Shown here: piece after piece, positions 1-7,008 of the stretch | Numbering within the stretch: the first letter of the stretch is position 1 | Layout: each line of letters begins with the position of its first letter | Assembly: GCA_943326025.2 (NCBI GenBank) | Contig: CALPRR020000101.1 | Location: 1-8,573 of the forward strand | Direction: 5' to 3' | Length of the DNA stretch: 8,573 nucleotides | Origin: Candidatus Kuenenia stuttgartensis | GTDB lineage: Bacteria > Bacteroidota > Bacteroidia > Flavobacteriales_D > Crocinitomicaceae | Notes under the pieces: generated by a model | What the model was told of the DNA's origin: nothing | What the model saw: only the letters and a program-made list of their open reading frames with translations | Database searches by the model: none | Position numbers and translations under genes: made by a program

Positions 1-1
1 G

Positions 2-391
2 AAAAAGGGAAATCCTTTAAGTTTGAGTATAATCTATAGTATTATAGCACAAAATTTAAACATTCCGATTTACGGTGTTAATCTACCAAATCATTTTGTA
101 CTTGCATTTTTAGATGAGTTTGGTGTTCGAAAATACATTGCAGAAGAAAATAAACACGGTGTATTGTTTTACATTAATCCATTTTCAAAAGGAACTGTTT
201 TTGATGAAAATGAAATCAAATCTTTTTTAACAGGAATCAATCAACCACATTTAAAAGAATACTTTGAACCTTGTTCGAATACTTCTATTTTAAAAAGAAT
301 GTTAACGAATTTAATTTCTTCTTTTCAAGAAGTAGGGAACTCTGAAAAAGTAAAAGAGTTGATAGAATTAAGAGAATTATTAGAAGATTAA
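2..391 (+). CDS. SirB1/transglutaminase-like domain protein, C-terminal part (5' end outside window)
   Basis: The reading frame is open from base 2 to the TAA at 389-391 and enters from the left edge, so this is the last 129 codons of a longer gene. The visible protein begins KKGNPLSLS, followed by IIYSIIAQNLNIPIYGVNLPN and then HFVLAFLD. This matches the conserved block of SirB1-type transglutaminase-like proteins (GNPLSL, a long helix, GV..P.HF). Next comes an INPFSKG segment, as in bacteroidetal members, then a helical tail (LKRMLTNLISSF...KVKELIELRELLED) resembling the TPR-like end of this family. The His of NHF is the likely conserved family His. Any nucleophilic Cys would lie upstream and cannot be judged, and many family members are thought not to be active transglutaminases. 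The biochemical role is unknown. A TTG at 23 could be read as a start, but the conserved GNPLSL block lies before it, so that reading is wrong. The stop codon overlaps the stop of the convergent gene. Confidence 0.8.
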   Translation, partial: KKGNPLSLSIIYSIIAQNLNIPIYGVNLPNHFVLAFLDEFGVRKYIAEENKHGVLFYINPFSKGTVFDENEIKSFLTGINQPHLKEYFEPCSNTSILKRMLTNLISSFQEVGNSEKVKELIELRELLED

Positions 392-873
392 TTCAGTTCT
401 AATAACATCCAAAGATCACAAGCAAAATGTCCGGATTCGCCTAAAGGGGAATTTAATTTCTTAAAACCAACAGATTCATATAGGTTTACGGCATTGTTCA
501 ATTCAGGAAGTGATTCTAAATAAAGTGAGGATTGATTGAGTTCTTTCGCTTTTTCAATACATTTCTGCAATAACTCATAACCAATCTTTTTCCCACGAGC
601 TTCTTTGGAAACATATAATTTCACTAACTCAATACAGTTTTCGGGTAATCCTTTTGTAGGGAAAAGTCCACAGCCACCTAACATTTCACCATTTAATTCA
701 GTAATAAAATAAATGCTTTTTGGGTTTTGAAATAATTCAAAAAGTGAGTCTGTTGTTGGGTCTGTATAAACAGTTCCAGGCTTATCTACACCAAATTCCT
801 TAAGTGAAGTTCGAATAATTGAAGCAATTTTTTGATTGTCTTCAGGTTTTATTTCGCGAATTTTCAGGCTCAT
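388..873 (-). CDS. GNAT family N-acetyltransferase
   Basis: A 161-residue single-domain protein with the GNAT fold, predicted to transfer an acetyl group from acetyl-CoA to an amine; the substrate cannot be read from the sequence. The N-terminal strand and helix are LKIREIKPEDNQKIASII (about 3-20). The central sheet is IYFITELNGEMLGGCGLF (about 54-71). The acetyl-CoA binding motif A spans about 82-105: ELVKLYVSKEARGKKIG followed by a helix, with RGKKIG as the pyrophosphate loop (a variant of Q/RxxGxG/A). The LYESVGFKKL block near 131-140 is the usual motif B. Its length is normal for a stand-alone GNAT. The start ATG at 873-871 overlaps the dnaE stop as ATGA and has an A-rich leader (GTAAAAATAAAATG) typical of flavobacterial starts. 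No promoter is visible in front of it, so it is probably co-transcribed with dnaE. The pairing with dnaE need not imply a role in replication. Confidence 0.88.
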   Translation of the reverse strand: MSLKIREIKPEDNQKIASIIRTSLKEFGVDKPGTVYTDPTTDSLFELFQNPKSIYFITELNGEMLGGCGLFPTKGLPENCIELVKLYVSKEARGKKIGYELLQKCIEKAKELNQSSLYLESLPELNNAVNLYESVGFKKLNSPLGESGHFACDLWMLLELN

Positions 874-3800
874 TTTATTTTTACCTCTAGATCAAACTTT
901 TTCAATTCTCTAAATAATTCATTATTAGGATCAACTTTTATTGTCTTTGAAGGCATTTTAACTTCCATATTTTCTAATGGATCATAAATTGTAAAGTGCA
1001 AATTACAATTTCCTTCATGTTGTAAAAACAATTTGTTTAAATCAGAAATCAATATTTGATCAATTGCTTTTGTCGAAAGTTTAACGTGAATTGAATTTGC
1101 TTTTGTTTCTCTTAAATTAGCCAACATCTCAATCGAGTTGATCACAAATTCATATTCAGATCTTCTTGGTGGAATTTCAATTTTCCCTTTTATGGCGATA
1201 AATGCACCGGGAGTAATGAAGTGCTTGAACTTTAAAAAATTCTCACGCCACAAAAACAATTTAAAAGAATCCGTGTAATCTTCAATTTGAATAGTTCCGA
1301 AAGGATCTCCATTTTTGGTGATGCGATGCTCTGCTTCAGTAATTGTACAACCAATCAATAAATCTTTGTTTTTATGCGTTTCCATGTCATTTAACATGGC
1401 GATACTTCCATTACAAAATGAATCTATTTCGATTTGAAAATCATCTAGTGGATGACCTGAAATGAAAATCCCTACAACTTCTTTCTCACGATTTAATTTA
1501 TAAATGCTTCCCCATTCTTCTGCTTTTGGAATTTCAGGTTCTGGCATTTTTGTTCCTGTACCTTCACCAAACATCGATACTTGTGATGAGTTTTCACTTT
1601 CTTGAAAGCTTGCTCCAAAACGCATGACATTCTCCATGAAAAGTCGACCGTTAGAATCTTCCTTAAAGAATTGAGCTCTATGAATATTTTTGAATGAATC
1701 AAATCCTCCAGCATAAGCTAAACTTTCGAATGCTTTTTTAGTACAAAGTCTTAAGTTAACACGTTTAGCAAATTCAAAAATATTTTGATAAGGACCATTT
1801 TCAGCTCTTTCTGAAATAATTGCTTCGACAGGAGCACTTCCTAAACCTTTAATCGCACCTAAACCAAAGCGGACAGCTCCTTCTTTGTTTACCGTAAATT
1901 GATAATTAGATTCGTTAACATCTGGCCCCAATACTGGAACCCCCATTCGTTTACATTCTTCCATGAAAAAGGAAACCTGTTTGATGTCATTCATGTTGTT
2001 ACTCAAAACAGAAGCCATGTATTCAGCAGGGTAATTTGCTTTTAAATAGGCTGTTTGATATGCAATCCAAGCATAACAAGTTGAGTGTGATTTATTGAAG
2101 GCATAAGATGCAAATGCCTCCCAATCCTTCCATATTTTCTCTAATTTTACTGGATCGTGACCTTTTTCTGAACCTCTATCAATGAAAGCAGGTTTCATTT
2201 TATCCAAGGTCGGACGATCTTTTTTACCCATTGCCTTTCTCAACGTATCGGCTTCACCTTTTGTAAATCCAGCTAATTTTTGAGAAAGAAGCATTACTTG
2301 CTCTTGGTAAACAGTAATACCGTAGGTTTCTTTTAAGTATTCTTCACAATCGTCAACATCATATACAATCTGTTCTGTACCATGTTTACGTTTAATAAAA
2401 GAAGGAATATACTCCAAAGGTCCTGGACGATACAAAGCATTCATGGCAATTAAATCGGCAAAAACTGTCGGCTTCAATTCACGCATGTATTTTTGCATTC
2501 CGGGTGACTCATATTGGAAGATACCAACTGTTTCACCTCTTTGGAATAACTCATATGTTTTTTCGTCGTCAACAGGAAATTCATCGGGAACTAATTCTAT
2601 TCCATGTCGTTCTCTTACATTGTTGACTGCGTATTTGATTAATGTTAAGGTTTTTAGACCTAAGAAATCCATTTTCAATAAACCAGCAGATTCAGCAACA
2701 GAGTTGTCGTATTGCGTACAATACATCTCTGAATCTTTGGCTAATGCAACTGGAACATAATCTGTAATATCACCTGGTGTTATGATGACTCCACAGGCGT
2801 GAATTCCAGTGTTTCTAACCGAACCTTCAATTTTTCTAGCTTGATTTAATACACGACTTGAAAGATCTTGTCCTGTAGAAATCATTTTTAATTCATTCGC
2901 TTTACCAATTTCTTCCTGATTGTTTTTTAATTTATCAGCTAGTTCAGCATCTGAGAATTTAAATAATTTCGATAATGAAATATCTGGAACCAATTTTGCA
3001 ACTTTATCAGCTTCAGAAAGCGGTAAATCCATTACACGAGCAGCATCACGTATAGATGATTTTGCAGCCATAGTTCCGTAAGTAATGATTTGCGCTACTT
3101 GATTTGCACCATATTTTTGAATTACCCATTCGATTACTTTACCACGACCTTCATCATCGAAATCGATATCAATATCGGGCATCGATACACGATCTGGATT
3201 TAAGAAACGCTCAAAAAGTAGATCGTATTTAATTGGATCTACGTTTGTAATTCCTGTACAATAAGCTACTGCTGAACCTGCTGCTGAACCACGACCAGGT
3301 CCAACCGAAACACCCATTTCTCGAGCGGCATTACAGAAATCTTGAACAATCAAGAAGTAACCTGGATAACCAGTTTTCGCAACAGTTGCTAGCTCAAAAT
3401 CAATACGATCTCGTATTTCATCTGTAATTTCAGGATATCTTTTTTTAGCGCCTTCGTAAGTTAAATGGCGTAAAAAATTATTCTCACCTCTTTTTCCTCC
3501 GTCGACTAAGTCTTCAGGGTCTGTAAATTCTTCAGGGATATCAAATGCTGGTAAAAGTACATCACGAGCTAAACCGTAATGTTCGCATTTTCCTATAATT
3601 TCTTGAATGGATTCAATTGCTTCAGGAACATCCAAAAACAATTCCTTCATTTCATCTGAAGTCTTATAGTAATATTCTTCGTTTTCTAGTCCAAATCTAA
3701 AACCACGACCACGACCTTTTGGTGTTGAAACCAATTCGTTGTCTTTTACACATAATAATACATCATGTGAAGCAGAATCACTTTTATCTAAGTAAAACGT

Positions 3801-5234
3801 ATTGTTTGTAGCAACAAGTTTGATGTCATTTTTCTTTGCAAGACGAATTAATGCTTCATTTACACGGTTTTCATCTTCTTGACCATGTCGCATAATTTCA
3901 ACGTACAAATCATCTTTAAAAATGTTTTTCCACCAAATTAATGCTTCTTCCGCTTGGTTTTCACCAAGGTTTAAGATCATGTTTGGAACTTCACCATAAA
4001 GATTTCCTGTCAAAACAATCAATTCTTCATGATGTTTTTCAATTGCTTTTTTATCGATTCGAGGAACATAATAGAATCCTTCGGTATAAGCGATAGAAGC
4101 TAATTTTATCAAGTTTTGATAACCTCGTTTATTCTTTGCAAGAATGACTACTTGGTAACCATTGTCTTTATTTTTCTTATCTGTTAAATCTTTACAAACA
4201 TAAAATTCACAACCGATAATAGGAATGATTTCATTTTTTTCAAACGGCAAACCTTCTTCTTCAGCTTTAGCTTTTTCTGCTTTAATATTTTTGTTATAAC
4301 CAGCAATTGCTTTTTCAAAATGGAAAGCAGCCATCATATTTCCTGAATCAGTCAATGCAACAGCAGGCATATTTAATTCACCTGTTTTTGCAACTAAAGC
4401 ATTGATATTGATAGTTGATTGAAGAATTGAAAACTGAGAATGATTATGTAAATGAGCAAAAGGGATATCTGCTAAACGTTGTTTTGCTTCATTTTCATCA
4501 ATTTCAATGACAACATCAGAAGGCGCTTTTTGTTTTTTTAATTTTTCACTTTCTAGTTTTAGATTTAAATGATTTAATCCAATTGAAATGATTGGAGCTG
4601 GATTAAACGCTTTGAAATCTTCTAAATAGCGATCTCCTTGTTGAAGTTGTTCTAAGGTATAATTATCAATACGGATCAACTCGAAGAAACAACGAGTAGT
4701 TGCTTCAACATCGGCAGTCGCATTATGTGCCTCACCAAAAGGAGATCCAAATAAATGTTGGTGTAATTCTGTTAATGTAGGAAGTTTCCATTTACCTCCA
4801 CGACCACCAGGGATTTTACACATGTCAGCTGTTACTTCTGTACATGTATCTAAAACAGCCATTGAAGCCATTGGCGACTCAACACCTTTACGGTGTAATT
4901 CACAACCTAAAATATTGATGTCGAATCCAATGTTTTGTCCAACAACAAATTTCGCCTTTGAAAGCGCAATATTGAATTCTTTTAAAACCGTTTCTAAATC
5001 AGCACCTAAGGTGTCAGCTAATTCCGTTGATATTCCGTGTATACGTTCTGCATCATATGGAATGTCATAACCTTCTGGCTTGATGAGGTAATCTTTTTGT
5101 TCCAGCAATCGACCCATGTCATCATGTAACTGCCAAGCAATCTGAACGGCTCTAGGCCAATTGTCTGTATCCGTTATCGGGGCATTCCAGTTACGAGGTA
5201 AACCTGTTGTTTCGGTATCGAATATAATGTACAT
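870..5234 (-). CDS. dnaE: DNA polymerase III alpha subunit with fused N-terminal DEDDh proofreading exonuclease
   Basis: The replicative polymerase catalytic subunit, 1454 residues from the start chosen here. Residues 1 to about 192 form a DnaQ-like exonuclease with all five DEDDh residues: D6 and E8 (FDTETTG), D105 (VGQNIGFD), H170 and D175 (HNATAD). A charged linker (about 230-255) leads to the PHP domain (about 259-480: HLHNHS, ALTDSGN, IIGCEFYV). The C-family polymerase core follows: GPGRGSAAGS at 645-654, PDIDIDF at 686-692 with the catalytic Asp pair, and KMDFLGLKTL with the third Asp near 856. Helix-hairpin-helix segments come next, then QVSMF at 1218-1222, a good internal beta-clamp binding motif, and an OB-fold near 1290-1370. 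E. coli DnaE is about 1160 residues, and the excess is mainly the exonuclease. The ATG at 5234 is preferred over the one at 5258 because MYIIFDTETTG fits the expected exonuclease N-terminus and a promoter-like box covers 5258-5265. It is the first gene of a pair with the GNAT gene. Confidence 0.97.
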   Translation of the reverse strand: MYIIFDTETTGLPRNWNAPITDTDNWPRAVQIAWQLHDDMGRLLEQKDYLIKPEGYDIPYDAERIHGISTELADTLGADLETVLKEFNIALSKAKFVVGQNIGFDINILGCELHRKGVESPMASMAVLDTCTEVTADMCKIPGGRGGKWKLPTLTELHQHLFGSPFGEAHNATADVEATTRCFFELIRIDNYTLEQLQQGDRYLEDFKAFNPAPIISIGLNHLNLKLESEKLKKQKAPSDVVIEIDENEAKQRLADIPFAHLHNHSQFSILQSTININALVAKTGELNMPAVALTDSGNMMAAFHFEKAIAGYNKNIKAEKAKAEEEGLPFEKNEIIPIIGCEFYVCKDLTDKKNKDNGYQVVILAKNKRGYQNLIKLASIAYTEGFYYVPRIDKKAIEKHHEELIVLTGNLYGEVPNMILNLGENQAEEALIWWKNIFKDDLYVEIMRHGQEDENRVNEALIRLAKKNDIKLVATNNTFYLDKSDSASHDVLLCVKDNELVSTPKGRGRGFRFGLENEEYYYKTSDEMKELFLDVPEAIESIQEIIGKCEHYGLARDVLLPAFDIPEEFTDPEDLVDGGKRGENNFLRHLTYEGAKKRYPEITDEIRDRIDFELATVAKTGYPGYFLIVQDFCNAAREMGVSVGPGRGSAAGSAVAYCTGITNVDPIKYDLLFERFLNPDRVSMPDIDIDFDDEGRGKVIEWVIQKYGANQVAQIITYGTMAAKSSIRDAARVMDLPLSEADKVAKLVPDISLSKLFKFSDAELADKLKNNQEEIGKANELKMISTGQDLSSRVLNQARKIEGSVRNTGIHACGVIITPGDITDYVPVALAKDSEMYCTQYDNSVAESAGLLKMDFLGLKTLTLIKYAVNNVRERHGIELVPDEFPVDDEKTYELFQRGETVGIFQYESPGMQKYMRELKPTVFADLIAMNALYRPGPLEYIPSFIKRKHGTEQIVYDVDDCEEYLKETYGITVYQEQVMLLSQKLAGFTKGEADTLRKAMGKKDRPTLDKMKPAFIDRGSEKGHDPVKLEKIWKDWEAFASYAFNKSHSTCYAWIAYQTAYLKANYPAEYMASVLSNNMNDIKQVSFFMEECKRMGVPVLGPDVNESNYQFTVNKEGAVRFGLGAIKGLGSAPVEAIISERAENGPYQNIFEFAKRVNLRLCTKKAFESLAYAGGFDSFKNIHRAQFFKEDSNGRLFMENVMRFGASFQESENSSQVSMFGEGTGTKMPEPEIPKAEEWGSIYKLNREKEVVGIFISGHPLDDFQIEIDSFCNGSIAMLNDMETHKNKDLLIGCTITEAEHRITKNGDPFGTIQIEDYTDSFKLFLWRENFLKFKHFITPGAFIAIKGKIEIPPRRSEYEFVINSIEMLANLRETKANSIHVKLSTKAIDQILISDLNKLFLQHEGNCNLHFTIYDPLENMEVKMPSKTIKVDPNNELFRELKKFDLEVKIK

Positions 5235-5257
5235 GGATCTTTTATTTTTTGGAAGCA

Positions 5258-5265
5258 TAAAGTTA
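5258..5265 (-). promoter_or_regulatory. Probable -7 promoter element of dnaE
   Basis: On the minus strand the bases read TAACTTTA, one mismatch from the Bacteroidetes -7 element TAnnTTTG and ending in A as the sucC element does. It lies 23 nt before the ATG at 5234, similar to the sucC and map arrangements. I find no convincing TTTG-type -33 element about 19 nt further upstream, so the call is tentative. If it is correct, transcription starts near 5254-5252 and the ATG at 5258-5256 is not inside the message. Confidence 0.4.
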
Positions 5266-5340
5266 GGGAAAAAATACTTGAAAGTCTTTTTGTGTTTTAG
5301 GAATATTTAGGTTAGTTTTTAACAAAAACGAGTTCTTTTC

Positions 5341-5379
5341 AACTAAGATGAATATTATTTATTAGTCGTATCCTTAGTT
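5341..5379. repeat. AT-rich inverted repeat in the dnaE-sucC divergent spacer
   Basis: AACTAAGAT (5341-5349) is complementary to ATCCTTAGTT (5370-5379) apart from one bulged C, enclosing a loop of about 20 nt. There is no T-tract, so it is not an intrinsic terminator. It lies about 75 nt upstream of the sucC -33 element and a similar distance from the dnaE start. It could be an operator for either gene or a chance palindrome in AT-rich DNA. Confidence 0.3.
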
Positions 5380-5455
5380 AATTCATATAATTAATAATTG
5401 ACAAAAAGAAATATGAAAAATACAGCTCTATTTTCAAAAAAAAGAATTGAAGTTT

Positions 5456-5486
5456 CTTGAATTTTAAAGAAAAACGATTACTTTTA
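5456..5486 (+). promoter_or_regulatory. sucC promoter (Bacteroidetes type)
   Basis: A CTTG element at 5456-5459 is followed after 19 nt by TACTTTTA at 5479-5486. This fits the Bacteroidetes TTTG-N(17-20)-TAnnTTTG pattern with one mismatch in each box. Transcription would begin near 5490, giving a leader of about 15 nt before the sucC ATG at 5506. The box context ATTACTTTT-N-CG is the same as at the tRNA-Ser promoter in this window. Confidence 0.7.
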
Positions 5487-5505
5487 CGACACAAAATTTG
5501 AGAAG

Positions 5506-6717
5506 ATGAATTTACACGAATATCAAGGAAAATCTATATTGAAAAGCTTTGGGGTTAAAGTACAAGAAGGTATTGTAATTGACAAAGTGGAAGATGCTCA
5601 AGAAGCAGCTAAAAAACTAACTGAACAAACTGGTACTAGCTGGTATGTGGTTAAAGCACAAATTCACGCAGGTGGTCGTGGAAAAGGGGTTGTTGCAGAA
5701 ACAGGTTCTCATGGTGTAGTTTTAGCAAAAGGAATTGATAAACTTGATGATACTGTTAAAGGAATCTTAGGTGGTCATTTAGAGACATTACAAACAAACG
5801 GAGTTGGTAAAAAAGTAAACAAAGTGTTAATCGCACAAGATGTTTATTACCCAGGTGAATCAGAAGTTTCTGAGTTTTACATGTCTGTTTTATTAGATAG
5901 AGAATTAGGAAGAAACGTTATCGTTTATTCTACTGAAGGCGGTATGGATATTGAGCACGTTGCTGAACATACACCACATTTAATCTTCAAAGAAGCAATT
6001 GACCCAAGAGTTGGTATTCAAGGATTTCAAGCACGTAAAATTGCTTTTGATTTAGGCTTATCAGGAAAAGCGTTCAAAGAAATGACACAATTCGTTGTGA
6101 ATTTATACAATGCTTTCGTTGGATGTGATGCTTCTATGTTTGAGATTAATCCAGTTTTCAAAACTTCAGATGATCAAATTATTGCGGTTGATGCTAAAGT
6201 TACTTTAGATGGTAACTCATTATTCCGTCACCCAGATTATTTAGCTATGCGTGATTTCGCAGAAGAAGATCCTACAGAAGTAGAAGCTGATGCTGCTGGA
6301 TTAAATTTCGTTAAATTAGACGGTAACGTTGCTTGTATGGTAAATGGAGCTGGTTTAGCAATGGCTACTATGGATATCATTAAATTATCAGGAGGAAATC
6401 CTGCTAACTTCTTGGACGTAGGAGGTACTGCAAACGCAGAAAGAGTTGAAAAAGCTTTCCATATTATCTTAAAAGATCCAAATGTAAAAGCAATTTTGAT
6501 TAACATTTTTGGTGGTATCGTAAGATGTGACCGTGTTGCTCAAGGTGTTGTTGACGCATACAAAAACATGGGTAACATTCCAGTTCCGATTATTGTTCGT
6601 TTACAAGGAACTAATGCTGTTGAAGCGAAAAAATTAATTGATGAATCAGGATTAAATGTTCACTCTGCAGTTATGTTACAAGAAGCTGCTGACAAAGTAA
6701 AAGAAGTTTTAGCTTAA
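5506..6717 (+). CDS. sucC: Succinyl-CoA synthetase (ligase) beta subunit, ADP/GDP-forming
   Basis: The cytoplasmic beta subunit (403 residues) of the TCA-cycle enzyme that converts succinyl-CoA, ADP or GDP and phosphate to succinate, CoA and ATP or GTP; it works in complex with the alpha subunit SucD. The N-terminus MNLHEYQGKSILKSFGV is the family signature. An ATP-grasp domain covers about 1-240, with the AQIHAGGRGKGVV nucleotide-binding loop at 51-63, GGMDIEHVAEHTP at 145-157, and metal-binding N215 (FEINP) and D229 (VDAK). The C-terminal CoA-ligase domain contains the GGNPANFLDVGG block (297-308) and INIFGGIVRCDRVA (333-346), which contacts the alpha subunit. It is about 15 residues longer than the E. 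coli protein, with no sign of damage. Nucleotide specificity cannot be read with confidence. The gene has its own promoter and terminator, and sucD is not beside it, so the alpha subunit must be encoded elsewhere. Confidence 0.97.
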   Translation: MNLHEYQGKSILKSFGVKVQEGIVIDKVEDAQEAAKKLTEQTGTSWYVVKAQIHAGGRGKGVVAETGSHGVVLAKGIDKLDDTVKGILGGHLETLQTNGVGKKVNKVLIAQDVYYPGESEVSEFYMSVLLDRELGRNVIVYSTEGGMDIEHVAEHTPHLIFKEAIDPRVGIQGFQARKIAFDLGLSGKAFKEMTQFVVNLYNAFVGCDASMFEINPVFKTSDDQIIAVDAKVTLDGNSLFRHPDYLAMRDFAEEDPTEVEADAAGLNFVKLDGNVACMVNGAGLAMATMDIIKLSGGNPANFLDVGGTANAERVEKAFHIILKDPNVKAILINIFGGIVRCDRVAQGVVDAYKNMGNIPVPIIVRLQGTNAVEAKKLIDESGLNVHSAVMLQEAADKVKEVLA

Positions 6718-6738
6718 TTGATAGCTTTATATATTGTG

Positions 6739-6768
6739 AACGCTTCTCGAAAGAGAGGCGTTTTTTTT
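6739..6768 (+). terminator. Rho-independent terminator of sucC
   Basis: A 10-bp stem pairs 6739-6748 (AACGCTTCTC) with 6753-6762 (GAGAGGCGTT), with one T-G wobble. It is closed by a GAAA tetraloop (6749-6752) and followed by an unbroken T run to 6768. It begins 22 nt after the sucC stop and marks sucC as a single-gene transcript. Confidence 0.92.
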
Positions 6769-6985
6769 GTTTATTATATTTCTTTGTAAAAAACTAAATT
6801 GAATTTAAATGAAAAAAATAATGTTTGTTTTCAAATAAAAAAGCGTTCATATTCTTAAATTTTATGTTTAAAAAATTAGCTAGCGAGACTTATAGAAATA
6901 ACATTACAAATAAAGATAAAGCCTTAAAACTTTTTGTAAAGAGTAATACTTTCGCTTAAACTCAATGAAAACAATAAAATCTTTC
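6769..6985. other. AT-rich spacer between the sucC terminator and the map promoter
   Basis: No recognisable gene or RNA lies here. The stretch is strongly AT-rich. It contains AAGCGTTCA (6841-6849), the exact reverse complement of TGAACGCTT (6737-6745) at the terminator stem, and a 31-codon open frame (6864-6959) without a supporting promoter. Both are treated as weak observations. Confidence 0.5.
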
Positions 6986-6993
6986 TACCTTTG
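6964..6993 (+). promoter_or_regulatory. map promoter
   Basis: TACCTTTG at 6986-6993 is a perfect match to the Bacteroidetes -7 element TAnnTTTG. The -33 position, 18 nt upstream, holds only AATG (6964-6967), a weak match. The expected transcription start is near 6998, giving a very short leader of about 11 nt before the ATG at 7009. The TTG inside the box (6991-6993) is therefore promoter sequence and not a start codon. Confidence 0.65.
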
Positions 6994-7008
6994 TTAAAAA
7001 AAATCAAA

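Noticed and set aside
23..25. TTG as the start of the first gene
   Set aside because: The frame is open upstream to the window edge and encodes the conserved GNPLSL block there, so the gene is cut by the window.
1493..1714. Open frame inside dnaE on the same strand
   Set aside because: It overlaps the conserved C-terminal dnaE coding sequence in another frame and has no start context or recognisable motif.
2443..2760. Plus-strand open frame antisense to dnaE
   Set aside because: It is a mirror of the conserved polymerase core, with no promoter and no recognisable protein.
4822..5070. Plus-strand open frame antisense to the exonuclease domain of dnaE
   Set aside because: It is explained by codon bias on the coding strand of dnaE, and no family is recognisable.
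5298..5326. Minus-strand TTTG (5326-5323) with TATTCCTA 17 nt later as an alternative dnaE promoter
   Set aside because: The second box matches TAnnTTTG poorly, and the TAACTTTA box nearer the start is better.
5398..5426. TTGACA at 5398-5403 resembling an E. coli -35 box upstream of sucC
   Set aside because: No -10 element follows at 17 nt (TACAGC), and the primary sigma factor of this group uses TTTG/TAnnTTTG, which is present closer to sucC.
5414..5461. A 15-codon frame upstream of sucC as a leader peptide
   Set aside because: It lies upstream of the predicted sucC transcription start and shows no regulatory codon runs or attenuator hairpin.
6237..6506. Minus-strand open frame within sucC
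   Set aside because: It is antisense to highly conserved sucC sequence and has no independent signals.
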